Origin: Sphingorhabdus profundilacus
GTDB lineage: Bacteria; Pseudomonadota; Alphaproteobacteria; Sphingomonadales; Sphingomonadaceae
Length of the DNA stretch: 64,000 nt
Direction of reading: 5' to 3'
NCBI RefSeq assembly: GCF_009769755.1
Contig: NZ_SDWJ01000001.1
Coordinates: forward strand, 930,001-994,000
A program made the translations under genes and the position numbers. This document shows, in pieces, positions 46,565 through 55,237 of the stretch. The notes beneath the pieces are model-generated. The model was not told the DNA's origin and did not search any database. It worked only from the letters and a program-made list of their open reading frames with translations. Numbering within the stretch: position 1 is the first letter of the stretch; the number at the start of each line of letters is the position of its first letter.

Positions 46565-46658
46565 CTCTGCGGTCTCTGCGTGATCTCTGCGCCTCTGCCC
46601 GAAACCTGCAACGTTTTTTGGTTCGCGCAGAGGCGCAGAGGAAGCAAAGACCGCAGAG
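46565..46658. repeat. imperfect inverted repeat between mcm and bioB
   Basis: Arms at about 46565-46598 and 46628-46658 are inverted copies (CTCTGCGGTCT ... CTCTGCGCCTCTG) with a few mismatches and a 3-base length difference, around a centre with a T-rich stretch. The element fills nearly all of the 123 bp between the mcm stop and the bioB start. It is a different sequence family from the other repeats in the cluster. Confidence 0.8.
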
Positions 46659-46674
46659 AGTTTTATTGTTTGGG

Positions 46675-48888
46675 TCAAGCAGCTTCTCCCAAAGGCGGCA
46701 TATTGTGGCCAAGCAGACGCAATATGTCGCCTGCACATTCGACGATGTTGCTGCCCGGTCCGTAAATACCGACGACACCTGCGTCGCGCAGAAATTCATA
46801 ATCCTGCGGCGGGATAACGCCGCCGGCGAAGACTTTGATGTCAGGGCGGCCCGCTTCGCGCAGGAGGTGGATGAGTTTGGGGATATTTGTTTTATGACCC
46901 GCAGCGAGCGATGATGCGCCGATTGCGTCGACGTCTTTTTCAAGAGCTAACGCAAGCGTTTCCTCCGGCGTTTGGAACAACGGTCCGCTAATGGCGTCGA
47001 AGCCCATGTCACTGAAAGCGCTTGCGACCACATTAGCACCGCGATCATGCCCGTCTTGGCCCATTTTGGCGATGAGGACGCGGGGTTTGTGGCCGAGGCG
47101 GCGGCCAACGGCGTCGACACCTTCGACCACCAAAGCCCAAGCCGCGTCAAATTCATGCGCGCTGCCGTAGATGCCTTTTACAGGAACGGGGGTGGTGGCA
47201 TAGCGACCGAAGACGGTCTCCATCGCGTCCGAAATTTCACCTAATGTTGCACGAGCGCGGGCTGCGTCGATCGCTCTGGCTAACAAATTGTCTTCAAAAT
47301 TCCGTTCGCCTCGAGCAACGCCGAGAGGCCCATCGGTTCGCGCGCTACTTCCCGGTGTCTCGACTTCGCTCGACTCGAACGGGGAGTGGCGGGCGGCCTC
47401 GGTCAGGGCAGTAAGGGCCCGCTGACAGACCGCTTCGTCACGCGCTGCACGAGTTTTGGCCAATCGCGCAATCTGCCCCTGTCGAACTGCATCATTATCG
47501 ATGTCGAGCGTATCGAGCTGTTCCTCGGTGCCGAGCCGGTATTTGTTGACCCCGACAATGACGTCCTCGCCCTTGTCCACCCGTGCTTGCCGCGCAGCAG
47601 CGGCTTCTTCGATCAATCGCTTGGGCATGCCGGACGCGACCGCCTTGGTCATGCCGCCCAGTTCATCGACCTCGCCGATAATTTTCCAAGCCTGATCGAC
47701 CAGTTCCGCAGTCAATGCTTCGACATAAAAACTGCCGCCGAGGGGATCGACGACCTTGGTGATCCCGGTTTCCTCGGTCAATATGATCTGGGTATTGCGC
47801 GCGATCCGCGCCGAAAATTCAGTGGGCAATGCTATGGCTTCGTCCAGCGCATTGGTGTGCAACGACTGGGTTCCACCCAAGGTCGCGGCCATCGCCTCGA
47901 TCGTGGTACGGACGACATTATTATAGGGGTCTTGCTCCTGCAACGACACGCCCGACGTCTGGCAATGGGTCCGCAGCATCTTGGAGCGTTCGTCCTTTGC
48001 GCCGAGACCATCCATCACACGGTGCCACAATGTCCGCGCGGCACGTAGCTTGGACACTTCCATGAAAAAGTTCATGCCGATGCCGAAGAAAAACGACAGC
48101 CTGCCGGCAAAGGCATCGATGTCCAAGCCGCTTGCCATGGCACGCTGCACATATTCCTTGCCGTCGGCGATGGTGAAGGCCAGTTCCTGCACCGCCGTCG
48201 CGCCGGCTTCATGCATATGATAGCCGGAAATCGAAATGCTGTTGAACTTGGGCATATGCGCGCTGGTGTAGGCGATGATGTCCGACACAATCCGCATCGA
48301 AGGTTCGGGCGGATAGATGTAGGTGTTGCGGACCATGAACTCTTTCAGAATATCATTCTGGATAGTCCCGTCCAGTTGCGCTTGTGAAACGCCCTGTTCT
48401 TCACCGGCTACGATAAAGAAGGCGAGGATGGGAATGACCGCGCCGTTCATCGTCATGCTGACCGACATCTGGTCCAACGGAATACCGTCAAACAGGATTT
48501 TCATATCCTCGACGGAGTCTATCGCGACGCCTGCCTTGCCGACATCGCCGACAACGCGGGGATGGTCGCTGTCATAACCACGGTGCGTTGCAAGATCGAA
48601 GGCTACCGAAAGACCCTTCTGCCCCGCTGCCAGATTGCGGCGATAAAAAGCGTTGGATTCTTCGGCGGTAGAAAAGCCTGCATATTGACGAATGGTCCAC
48701 GGTCGACCCGCATACATTGACGCCCGCACGCCCCGCGTAAATGGGGCAAAACCGGGAAGACCCGGATCGCCTGCGTCATCGGACGTATACAGCGGCTTTA
48801 CGGCTATACCCTCTGGCGTGTGCCAGGTCAGGTCCTTACCCTTGACCTCTTTATCCGCTGCCTTTTTCCAATCGTCGTAACTTGTCAT
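46675..48888 (-). CDS. scpA: methylmalonyl-CoA mutase (single-chain, B12-dependent)
   Basis: Converts methylmalonyl-CoA to succinyl-CoA with adenosylcobalamin. The 737-residue protein has the TIM-barrel catalytic domain ([50 protein letters not shown], partly quoted here) and a C-terminal B12 domain with the DxHxxG motif around His614 ([10 protein letters not shown]). Residues about 503-529, in the linker between the two domains, are encoded by an in-frame palindromic repeat. Upstream: enoyl-CoA hydratase; downstream: bioB. No MeaB or B12 adenosyltransferase gene is in the window. Confidence 0.95.
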   Translation of the reverse strand: MTSYDDWKKAADKEVKGKDLTWHTPEGIAVKPLYTSDDAGDPGLPGFAPFTRGVRASMYAGRPWTIRQYAGFSTAEESNAFYRRNLAAGQKGLSVAFDLATHRGYDSDHPRVVGDVGKAGVAIDSVEDMKILFDGIPLDQMSVSMTMNGAVIPILAFFIVAGEEQGVSQAQLDGTIQNDILKEFMVRNTYIYPPEPSMRIVSDIIAYTSAHMPKFNSISISGYHMHEAGATAVQELAFTIADGKEYVQRAMASGLDIDAFAGRLSFFFGIGMNFFMEVSKLRAARTLWHRVMDGLGAKDERSKMLRTHCQTSGVSLQEQDPYNNVVRTTIEAMAATLGGTQSLHTNALDEAIALPTEFSARIARNTQIILTEETGITKVVDPLGGSFYVEALTAELVDQAWKIIGEVDELGGMTKAVASGMPKRLIEEAAAARQARVDKGEDVIVGVNKYRLGTEEQLDTLDIDNDAVRQGQIARLAKTRAARDEAVCQRALTALTEAARHSPFESSEVETPGSSARTDGPLGVARGERNFEDNLLARAIDAARARATLGEISDAMETVFGRYATTPVPVKGIYGSAHEFDAAWALVVEGVDAVGRRLGHKPRVLIAKMGQDGHDRGANVVASAFSDMGFDAISGPLFQTPEETLALALEKDVDAIGASSLAAGHKTNIPKLIHLLREAGRPDIKVFAGGVIPPQDYEFLRDAGVVGIYGPGSNIVECAGDILRLLGHNMPPLGEAA
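47302..47382. repeat. palindromic repeat inserted in frame in mcm
   Basis: Arms 47302-47326 and 47358-47382 are 25-base inverted copies, the left one more decayed, around a 31-base centre that shares a GTTCGCGC core with the pccA element. In the mcm frame it encodes [19 protein letters not shown]. It sits between the catalytic barrel and the B12 domain, a place where extra residues are likely tolerated. Confidence 0.88.
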
Positions 48889-48903
48889 TCGATCTTCCCA
48901 ATG

Positions 48904-48927
48904 CCCTCTCTCTTTCAGGGGAGAGGG
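48904..48927. repeat. small hairpin repeat between the hydratase gene and mcm
   Basis: CCCTCTC pairs with GAGAGGG (7 bp stem, 10-base loop) in the 41 bp between the two genes. It resembles the hairpins bounding the DUF559 unit but has a different loop. There is no T-run, so it is not a standard terminator. Confidence 0.6.
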
Positions 48928-48929
48928 GG

Positions 48930-49730
48930 TTATGCCCCCTTAAACTCCGCTTTCCGCTTCTGCAAAAATGCTATTCCACCTTCGCGGGCATCTGCGCTGG
49001 AACCTGCGATACGCTGCCCCTCGGCTTCGGCCTGCAATGTGTCGGCGAGACCATGTTCGAGCGCGGTCAATATGTTCTTTCGCATTGTGGCATAGGCCAG
49101 CGTCGGCCCCGTTGCGAGCCGTGTCGCGAGCGCCTTGGTTTCTTCGGCAAGCGCTTCGTCGGCCACGCATTTATAAATGAGGCCCCAATCTTCGGCCTGT
49201 TCGCCGAAAATCTTTTCCCCCAGCATCATCATCTGCGTGGCGCGTGCCTTGCCGACGAGACGCGGCAGCATCCAGGTGGAACCGCCATCTGGCACCAGAC
49301 CGATATTGACGAAAGCCTGCAGGAAATATCCGCTCTTGCCCGCCAACACGAAATCGCCAACCAGCCCGATGGAACAGCCGACGCCTGCAGCCGGTCCGTT
49401 CACCGCGGTAATCACCGGAATGTTGAGACGCAGCAACTTGACGATCATCGGATTATATTTCTCGGTCAGCGCGATATAGCTGCCCTGCCCGCCAGTGACC
49501 GGTCGGTCGCTGCGCGCGGCTAGGTCTGCGCCGGAACAAAAGGCGCGACCCGCGCCGGTGATGACCAGCACACGGGCGTCTTCCAAACGGTCCAGCGCAT
49601 CCGAAATTTCATCGGCCATAGGCAGCGAACAGGCGTTCAACCGCTCCGGTCGATTCAACATGATCGTGGCGATCTGATCCGCAATGTCCAGGCGGATAGT
49701 TTCGTAGGTCATTTTGGTACTCACTCCCAT
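48930..49730 (-). CDS. enoyl-CoA hydratase/isomerase family protein
   Basis: A 266-residue crotonase-fold protein. The oxyanion-hole stretches are CSGADLAA and [17 protein letters not shown], followed by [15 protein letters not shown], a pattern seen in PaaG-like isomerases and hydratases of fatty acid or aromatic degradation. The specific substrate is unknown; its place among the propionate genes suggests a route that yields propionyl-CoA. The start at 49730 was chosen because AAGGA lies 5 bases before it; ATG at 49712 is another option. Confidence 0.87.
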   Translation of the reverse strand: MGVSTKMTYETIRLDIADQIATIMLNRPERLNACSLPMADEISDALDRLEDARVLVITGAGRAFCSGADLAARSDRPVTGGQGSYIALTEKYNPMIVKLLRLNIPVITAVNGPAAGVGCSIGLVGDFVLAGKSGYFLQAFVNIGLVPDGGSTWMLPRLVGKARATQMMMLGEKIFGEQAEDWGLIYKCVADEALAEETKALATRLATGPTLAYATMRKNILTALEHGLADTLQAEAEGQRIAGSSADAREGGIAFLQKRKAEFKGA

Positions 49731-49740
49731 ATTTTTCCTT

Positions 49741-49829
49741 GTCACCCTGAACTTGTTTCAGGGTCCATTTCGCCTCTACCCCCTTGGGGCTCGGTTGCAC
49801 GATGGACCCTGAAACAAGTTCAGGGTGAC
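49741..49829. repeat. perfect 28 bp inverted repeat between mce and the hydratase gene
   Basis: Arms 49741-49768 and 49802-49829 are perfect inverted copies of 28 bases around a 33-base centre. Each arm is itself a small hairpin (CCCTGAA and TTCAGGG). It fills most of the 118 bp between the two genes. Repeats with CACCCTGAACTTGTTTCAGG are, from general knowledge, common in sphingomonad and erythrobacter genomes. Confidence 0.92.
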
Positions 49830-49848
49830 GGCGTGATGCTTTGTTGGG

Positions 49849-50298
49849 TTAGTGCCCTCCCGGTACAGCCGGCACCTCCATAATCTCGGTCAGCACACCG
49901 CCCATGTCCTTGGGGTGCACGAAGAAAATGAGCGTCCCGTGCGCGCCAATCCTCGGTTCGCCCAATACGCGCTTGTCTAAGCTTTCGAACTCGGCCTTGG
50001 CGACGTGGATATCGGGGACTTCGTAGCAGACATGATGCTGCCCGCCCGCCGGGTTCTTCTCAAGGAACGCCGCGATGGAGGCATTGCCCGGCAGCGGCTC
50101 GACCAGCTCGATCTGCGTGCCGTTCAATGCGCCGTCCGCGCCGGGCGTGTCGACAAAGCAGACCTTCACCCCCTGATCGGGCAGGTCGAACGGCGCATGA
50201 ATTTTCGTCGCACCCATCACATCGCGGTAAAAGACGATGCTATCTGCGATAGAGGGCGTTGCGACGCCGATATGGTTGAGACGGCCTAGTTTCATCAT
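49849..50298 (-). CDS. mce: methylmalonyl-CoA epimerase
   Basis: Interconverts the (S) and (R) forms of methylmalonyl-CoA between the carboxylase and the mutase. The 149-residue VOC-fold protein starts with LGRLNHIGVATPSI (metal-binding His), has QIELVEPLP and the central GGQHHVCYEVPD, and ends with the last metal ligand in LTEIMEV. The ATG at 50298 has AAGGA 5 bases before it, inside the end of the coiled-coil gene. A truncated second copy of its first 29 codons lies at 50864-50949. Confidence 0.93.
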   Translation of the reverse strand: MMKLGRLNHIGVATPSIADSIVFYRDVMGATKIHAPFDLPDQGVKVCFVDTPGADGALNGTQIELVEPLPGNASIAAFLEKNPAGGQHHVCYEVPDIHVAKAEFESLDKRVLGEPRIGAHGTLIFFVHPKDMGGVLTEIMEVPAVPGGH

Positions 50299-50299
50299 T

Positions 50300-50518
50300 C
50301 TAATCCTTGGGTAAACGGGCTTGTTGGCTCGAAGCAGCTGTTGCGCCCTCGATAAAGCCCTCAAGTCTCGCTACCCGGCGATCAATGCTATCCGCATAGT
50401 CCCGCGTGCGACGGACATCCTCGCTTAGAGTTTCGAAATTTTTCTCGATTCGCCCAACCGATTCTTCCAGCAGCAGCACCTTCTTCACGCCGGACAAGAT
50501 ATCGCCAATGCTACTCAT
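50300..50518 (-). CDS. small coiled-coil protein of the mce-linked cassette
   Basis: A 72-residue soluble protein, not recognised. Residues about 14-58 form a predicted charged coiled coil (VGRIEKNFETLSEDVRR and YADSIDRRVARLEGFIE). Its ATG shares one base with the stop of the ribbon-helix-helix gene (TAATG), and its own stop lies 1 bp before the mce ATG. The pairing with a small regulator looks like a two-gene toxin-antitoxin layout, but no toxin fold is evident. Confidence 0.65.
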   Translation of the reverse strand: MSSIGDILSGVKKVLLLEESVGRIEKNFETLSEDVRRTRDYADSIDRRVARLEGFIEGATAASSQQARLPKD

Positions 50519-50808
50519 TACCGGATGCCCTTTTCTGCGAAAAAGGCATCCATCTCTTCATGGAGTGCGACCATTTTGGCATGGGTGCGGTCAAGCGACG
50601 CCTGTATACGCGGCGCGGCTTCATTTAATTCCTTCGCAAGAAGCTTGAGTGCTTCCTCCTCCTCATTTGGCTCCGTCGGTTGAGCCATGTAGCGCACGGT
50701 TGCTTCACGCAGAACATTGCCCACGCTTTCGCCCCGAGCCTTGGCAAAAGCCTCAAGCGCTGCTTTTTGTTCGGCGCTGGTAAGATAGGTTACACGTTCG
50801 GTTTGCAT
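50518..50808 (-). CDS. ribbon-helix-helix regulator of the mce-linked cassette
   Basis: A 96-residue protein. Residues about 4-42 fit a ribbon-helix-helix DNA-binding domain (strand ERVTYLT, helix SAEQKAALEAFAKARG, helix SVGNVLREATVRYM). The second half is acidic and helical. AAGGAG lies 6 bases before the ATG. Upstream is a palindromic operator that overlaps the -10 box, so autorepression is likely. It heads a three-gene unit with the coiled-coil gene and mce. Confidence 0.72.
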   Translation of the reverse strand: MQTERVTYLTSAEQKAALEAFAKARGESVGNVLREATVRYMAQPTEPNEEEEALKLLAKELNEAAPRIQASLDRTHAKMVALHEEMDAFFAEKGIR

Positions 50809-50820
50809 GGCTTACTCCTT

Positions 50821-50863
50821 AACATTATAAGCTCATTATAATGTTTTGAGATGATTGATGCAA
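50821..50863 (-). promoter_or_regulatory. sigma70-like promoter with palindromic operator upstream of the RHH gene
   Basis: On the minus strand TTGCAT (50858-50863) and TATAAT (50835-50840) are separated by 17 bases, a near-consensus promoter. A perfect palindrome, AACATTATAA and TTATAATGTT around GCTCA (50821-50845), covers the -10 box and a second TATAAT. This is a typical binding site shape for a ribbon-helix-helix autorepressor. Confidence 0.72.
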
Positions 50864-50949
50864 GCGCCCATCACGTCGAGGTAAAAGACGATGCTGTCCG
50901 CGATGGAAGGTGTCGCGATGCCGATATGGTTGAGACGGCCTAGTTTCAT
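50864..50949 (-). pseudogene. truncated copy of the mce 5' end
   Basis: From ATG at 50949 the minus strand encodes MKLGRLNHIGIATPSIAD and continues to DVMGA, 29 codons in all, then the match stops. The 86 bases match 50210-50295 of mce with ten mismatches (about 88% identity), most of them synonymous third-position changes. After the break the frame runs into the cassette promoter and ends. This looks like the original mce start, cut off from its body by the cassette. Confidence 0.85.
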
Positions 50950-50968
50950 GAGTAGAACCCTTTTGTCC

Positions 50969-51220
50969 TTAGCATTGAAATCTAAGATATTGAAAAAGCA
51001 ATGTGCATATCACGCCAGATAAAAAGGCATAAGCTGCCAACCGAATTCTATATCTCCTTGGCTGTTTTTTTGCGTCAAGATACCACGCGTTATTGTCAGC
51101 CGAACTCCCTCCGGACATTTTTCCATTTTTTGCAATTTCAAAAACAGAATAAATAATGAGAAGAATAGGTATGGGACCAATAATGACCGCATACCAGTTA
51201 TCACAGTGGAATGTTATCAT
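50969..51220 (-). CDS. small membrane protein overlapping the end of pccB
   Basis: An 83-residue protein, not recognised, with two predicted membrane helices (about 9-28 and 60-78) and a polar loop. The ATG at 51220 has GGAAG 4 bases before it and overlaps the pccB end by 20 bp, so it would be translated with pccB. It lies between pccB and the truncated mce copy. Function unknown. Confidence 0.55.
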   Translation of the reverse strand: MITFHCDNWYAVIIGPIPILLIIYSVFEIAKNGKMSGGSSADNNAWYLDAKKQPRRYRIRLAAYAFLSGVICTLLFQYLRFQC

Positions 51221-52727
51221 GCTTCTTCCAAGGGTTTTCCAACGCCTTGTTCCGCAGCTTCCGCAACCCCAGGGCAATCCGCCGCCGCGTTGAGTGCGGG
51301 TAGATCACCTCATCAATGAACCCCTTCGAAGCCGCCACAAAGGGGTTGGCGAAGCGGTCTTCATATTCGGCAGTCTTCACGGCCTGCTCCTCCGCCGAAA
51401 GCCCGCGGAAGATGATTTCCACCGCGCCCTTCGCGCCCATCACTGCGATTTCGGCAGTGGGCCACGCGTAGTTCAAATCACCGCGCAGATGCTTGGACGC
51501 CATAACGTCGTATGCGCCGCCATAGGCCTTGCGGGTGATGACGGTGATCTTGGGCACGGTCGCCTCGGCATAGGCGAAGAGCAGTTTTGCGCCATGCTTG
51601 ATGATCCCGCCATATTCCTGGGCCGTGCCGGGCAGAAAGCCTGGAACATCAACGAAGGTCACAATAGGGATTTCAAACGCATCGCAGAAACGGACGAAGC
51701 GGGCGGCCTTGCGGCTGCTGTTGATGTCGAGCACGCCCGCCAGCACCATCGGCTGATTGGCGACGATGCCGACGGTGCGGCCCTCGATACGGCCGAAACC
51801 GATGATGATGTTTGCCGCGTGGGTCGGCTGCACATCGAAGAAATCGCCTTCGTCAACCGTTTTGCGGATCAGCTCGTGCATATCATAAGGCTGGTTAGCA
51901 CTCGGCGGAATCAGCGTATCGAGGCTGGGCTCCATGCGGTCCCACGGGTCATCCGTGGGCCGTTCCGGAACACCCATGCGGTTATTCTCGGGCAGATAGT
52001 CAAAGAAATCGCGGGTCGACAGCAACGCCTCGATATCATTCTCGAACGCATTGTCGGCGACGCCCGATTTGGTCGTGTGCGACACTGCGCCGCCCAATTC
52101 TTCCTGCGTCACAACCTCGTTGGTCACGGTTTTGACCACATCGGGGCCAGTGACGAACATATAGCTGCTGTCCTTCACCATGAAGATGAAGTCGGTCATG
52201 GCAGGCGAGTAAACCGCCCCGCCCGCGCATGGCCCCATGATAAGCGAAATCTGCGGGACAACGCCGCTGGCGAGCACATTGCGCTGGAACACCTCGGCAT
52301 AGCCGCCAAGGCTTGCCACGCCCTCTTGAATGCGCGCCCCGCCGCTATCGTTCATGCCGATCACCGGCGCGCCGACCTTCATGGCGTTGTCCATCACCTT
52401 GCAAATTTTCATCGCATGCGCTTCGGATAGCGACCCGCCAAATACAGTAAAATCCTGACTATAGACATAGACCAAACGGCCGTTGATCGTGCCGCTGCCG
52501 GTGACCACGCCGTCGCCCGGGATCTTTTGTTCGGCCATGCCAAAGTCGGTGCAATTATGCTCGACATAAGCATCCAGTTCTTCAAACGAACCTTCGTCCA
52601 GCAGGATATCAATTCGCTCGCGCGCCGTCAGACGGCCCTTGGCGTGCTGGGCCTCAATTCGCTTTTGACCACCGCCCAATTTCGACGCAGCGCGTCTTTT
52701 TTCAAGTTCAGCAACGTTCGCCGACAT
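51201..52727 (-). CDS. pccB: propionyl-CoA carboxylase beta (carboxyltransferase) subunit
   Basis: Transfers the carboxyl group from biotin to propionyl-CoA. The 508-residue product has the acetyl-CoA carboxylase-type halves: [19 protein letters not shown] in the N-terminal half (acyl-CoA oxyanion site) and a C-terminal half with [19 protein letters not shown] and [13 protein letters not shown]. The frame is open to 52817; ATG at 52727, after a G-rich stretch, gives the usual N-terminus ([12 protein letters not shown]). It is the first gene after the divergent regulator. Confidence 0.95.
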   Translation of the reverse strand: MSANVAELEKRRAASKLGGGQKRIEAQHAKGRLTARERIDILLDEGSFEELDAYVEHNCTDFGMAEQKIPGDGVVTGSGTINGRLVYVYSQDFTVFGGSLSEAHAMKICKVMDNAMKVGAPVIGMNDSGGARIQEGVASLGGYAEVFQRNVLASGVVPQISLIMGPCAGGAVYSPAMTDFIFMVKDSSYMFVTGPDVVKTVTNEVVTQEELGGAVSHTTKSGVADNAFENDIEALLSTRDFFDYLPENNRMGVPERPTDDPWDRMEPSLDTLIPPSANQPYDMHELIRKTVDEGDFFDVQPTHAANIIIGFGRIEGRTVGIVANQPMVLAGVLDINSSRKAARFVRFCDAFEIPIVTFVDVPGFLPGTAQEYGGIIKHGAKLLFAYAEATVPKITVITRKAYGGAYDVMASKHLRGDLNYAWPTAEIAVMGAKGAVEIIFRGLSAEEQAVKTAEYEDRFANPFVAASKGFIDEVIYPHSTRRRIALGLRKLRNKALENPWKKHDNIPL

Positions 52728-52787
52728 GGCAACCCCCCAATCCAGTGCGCTTTCTTGCTTCAGGTAACGCACAATGTCCAATGTGAA

Positions 52788-52818
52788 TTTGCAAAGTTGC
52801 GAAGTCAAAATTTGCAAA
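52788..52818. promoter_or_regulatory. TTTGCAAA regulator sites between pccB and the ScfR gene
   Basis: Two perfect self-palindromic TTTGCAAA boxes (52788-52795 and 52811-52818) flank a similar GTTGCGAA (52796-52803) in the 119 bp between the divergent genes. ScfR-family regulators such as PccR of Rhodobacter are described as binding paired TTTGCAAA boxes. The spacing here differs from the 4-base gap I recall for PccR. The site is well placed to control both pccB and the regulator gene. Confidence 0.72.
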
Positions 52819-52846
52819 CTAAGCTGTCCTATTAGATCAGGTTTGT

Positions 52847-54271
52847 TTGGAACGGCGGTTTAACTTGGCAAAGCGGCGAATTTTTGCAGGATCGCAATTG
52901 CGTAATTTACGCGATGGTCGGGGCTTGAAACAGTCCGAAATGGCGGTGCTACTCGGCATATCGGTATCATATCTATCGCAATTGGAACATGATGACCGGC
53001 CCTTAACGCCGACTCTCATCGAAATATTGTCACGTGACTTCCCGCTGGATTGGCAAGAATTTGAGGAAGATACAACTACGCGACGCTTTGCTGCGCTGCG
53101 TGAGGCAGCCAGCGATCCTTTGTTTTCGACGCCGCTGTCGGTCGATCAACTGACGCGAATTGCCGAACAGCAACCAGCCCTTGCTGACCAATTTGTTGCT
53201 CTCCACTCGGCGTATAGACGAACGGGAGAGCGGCTACAGATTGTCGATGAGGCCTTGTCGAGCGAGAATGCAGGTGGCAGCCGCCTGCCGTGGGAAGAAG
53301 TACGCGACTGGTTCCATATGGCGGGCAATTATGTCGACCAACTGGACCGCGCGGCGGAAGAATTGGCGACCCGCCTTATGGGCAAATCCATCTCCCCGTC
53401 CGCCGAGAATATCGAGAGCTATTTGCGTGAGGCATTGGCAATATCATTGATATATTCGGCCAATGCCGGCCTGCGTCAATTCGATCAGGAGGCAGGCCAT
53501 CTGGTAATAGATCAGAGCCAACCCGCCGAAAGCCAGAGGTTTCAGCTTGCACATCAATTGGTCGCGCTTGCCTTGCTAGACGATATATCCGCCATAGTTG
53601 AAGCCGCCGGATTACGCAGTGCGTCCTCGCGGCAATTGTTGTTTGTCGGCCTTGCCAATTATGCGGCGGGGGCGTTGCTGATGCCTTATAACCAGTTCCG
53701 GCTCGAAGCGCGCAGCCTGCGCCATGACATTGACCGGCTGCGACAGGTATTCGGAGTCAGCTTTGAGCAAGCTTGCCATCGGCTTTCGACATTGCAACGG
53801 TCGGGTGCACGCGGCCTGCCCTTCTTTTTCTGCCGCGTGGACATGGCCGGAAACATTACCAAACGCCACAGTGCGACCCGTTTGCAATTTGCGCGTTTTG
53901 GGGGCGCTTGCCCGTTGTGGATCGTGCATGAAGCGGTGGCAATACCCGACCGCATATTGGTTCAGCTCGCCGAAACGCCCGATGGCGTGCGCTATGTTTC
54001 GATGGCCAAGGGACTGGTAAAACCATCGGGAAGCTATGCCCGCGCACCCCGCCGCTATGCCGTGGCCTTGGGTTGCGAAATCGAACATGCGCGGGATTTC
54101 ATCTATGCCGACGGATTGGATCTCACTTCCCCGCACGCAGCCACCCCGATAGGCGCGTCGTGCCGTATCTGTCCGCGCGGGGATTGCGACCAACGGGCAT
54201 TTCCGCCAAGCGACCGACCAATAATCGTGGATCCTGACCGCCGCGATGTCGTGCCGTACCGCATTGCCTGA
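52847..54271 (+). CDS. short-chain fatty acyl-CoA regulator (ScfR/PccR type)
   Basis: A 474-residue regulator with an N-terminal XRE-type helix-turn-helix (about 12-66; [22 protein letters not shown]), a central region of the ImmA/IrrE-like ScfR type and a C-terminal domain with a cysteine cluster ([16 protein letters not shown]). The family senses acyl-CoA or related intermediates and controls propionate or acetate assimilation. Its place opposite pccB points to propionyl-CoA. The start is TTG at 52847 with AGG 5 bases before it; a second TTG at residue 7 is possible. Confidence 0.9.
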   Translation: MERRFNLAKRRIFAGSQLRNLRDGRGLKQSEMAVLLGISVSYLSQLEHDDRPLTPTLIEILSRDFPLDWQEFEEDTTTRRFAALREAASDPLFSTPLSVDQLTRIAEQQPALADQFVALHSAYRRTGERLQIVDEALSSENAGGSRLPWEEVRDWFHMAGNYVDQLDRAAEELATRLMGKSISPSAENIESYLREALAISLIYSANAGLRQFDQEAGHLVIDQSQPAESQRFQLAHQLVALALLDDISAIVEAAGLRSASSRQLLFVGLANYAAGALLMPYNQFRLEARSLRHDIDRLRQVFGVSFEQACHRLSTLQRSGARGLPFFFCRVDMAGNITKRHSATRLQFARFGGACPLWIVHEAVAIPDRILVQLAETPDGVRYVSMAKGLVKPSGSYARAPRRYAVALGCEIEHARDFIYADGLDLTSPHAATPIGASCRICPRGDCDQRAFPPSDRPIIVDPDRRDVVPYRIA

Positions 54272-54298
54272 AAAGCCTGCTTTGCCTATAGGCGCGAC

Positions 54299-55237
54299 AT
54301 GTCGACGCAATATCCCATTAAAGTTGCAGCGCTCTATCGCTTTGCACATTTTGAAAACCCGTCCGAGTATCAGCCGCAAATTGCGGAACGGTGCGAATTG
54401 CAGGGCATAAAGGGTACGATTTTGCTGGCGCATGAGGGGATAAATGGCACCATAGCCGGGTCCCCGGATGCCATTGATGATGTGGTCGCGTATCTGAAGT
54501 CTCTTCCCGGTTGCGGCGACCTTGACGTCAAATATTCGCACGCTTTGGCTATGCCATTTTACCGTTTGAAAGTCAGACTAAAGCGCGAAATTGTCACGAT
54601 GGGCGTCGATGGTATTGATCCGAAGCGTGAAGTCGGCACCTATGTGCAACCGGAGGACTGGAATGCGCTGATTTCGGACCCTGACACCGTGCTCATCGAT
54701 ACACGCAATGATTATGAGGTGGCCATCGGTACTTTTGAAGGGGCGGTTGATCCTAGGACCAAGGCATTCCGCGATTTTCCCCAATGGTTCCGCGAAAATC
54801 GCCAGAATCTATCTCAGGGAAAAACCAAATTCGCGATGTTCTGCACTGGCGGCATACGCTGCGAAAAATCGACCGCTTTCCTGAAGGCGGAAGGTATTGA
54901 TGATGTTTTCCACCTTGAAGGCGGCATCTTGCGCTATCTTGAAACTATATCGGAACAAGACAGCAAATGGCAGGGCGAATGCTTTGTCTTTGACGACCGG
55001 GTTTCGGTGAAACACGGTCTGGAATTGGGCAGCAAGCAATTATGCCGCGCGTGCCGCCACCCCATTTCGGATGACGACAAGCAGTCGCCATTGTTCAAAG
55101 AAGGCATATCCTGTCCGGCCTGCTATCATGAACGCAGCGAGGAAGACCGCAGTCGTTTCGCCGAGCGCCAAAAGCAAATCGCCTTGGCGCGCAAGCGCGG
55201 GCAACGGCACATTGGCGCGACACTGCACCGCGATTGA
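54299..55237 (+). CDS. trhO: tRNA uridine(34) hydroxylase TrhO (rhodanese-fold)
   Basis: An oxygen-dependent enzyme that hydroxylates uridine 34 of some tRNAs, formerly annotated as a rhodanese-related sulfurtransferase (YceA). The 312-residue product has an N-terminal acylphosphatase-like domain (about 1-95; AHEGINGTIAGS), a rhodanese domain with the active Cys182 in FCTGGIRCEKS, and a C-terminal zinc-type region (CRACRHP and CPACYHE). The gene follows the regulator after 27 bp and overlaps the next gene by four bases. Confidence 0.92.
   Translation: MSTQYPIKVAALYRFAHFENPSEYQPQIAERCELQGIKGTILLAHEGINGTIAGSPDAIDDVVAYLKSLPGCGDLDVKYSHALAMPFYRLKVRLKREIVTMGVDGIDPKREVGTYVQPEDWNALISDPDTVLIDTRNDYEVAIGTFEGAVDPRTKAFRDFPQWFRENRQNLSQGKTKFAMFCTGGIRCEKSTAFLKAEGIDDVFHLEGGILRYLETISEQDSKWQGECFVFDDRVSVKHGLELGSKQLCRACRHPISDDDKQSPLFKEGISCPACYHERSEEDRSRFAERQKQIALARKRGQRHIGATLHRD

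Noticed and set aside
46565-49829. Repeats in the propionate cluster as a CRISPR-like array
   Set aside because: The repeats are of different families, inverted rather than direct, irregularly spaced, and no cas gene is present.
50300-50808. Calling the RHH and coiled-coil pair a toxin-antitoxin system
   Set aside because: The regulatory layout fits, but no toxin fold or active-site motif is visible in the 72-residue protein.
51294-52430. 378-codon plus-strand frame opposite pccB
   Set aside because: Antisense shadow of a gene with strong codon bias; no recognisable domain.
53612-54541. 309-codon minus-strand frame opposite the ScfR regulator
   Set aside because: Overlaps a clear regulator gene and extends into trhO; no domain seen.
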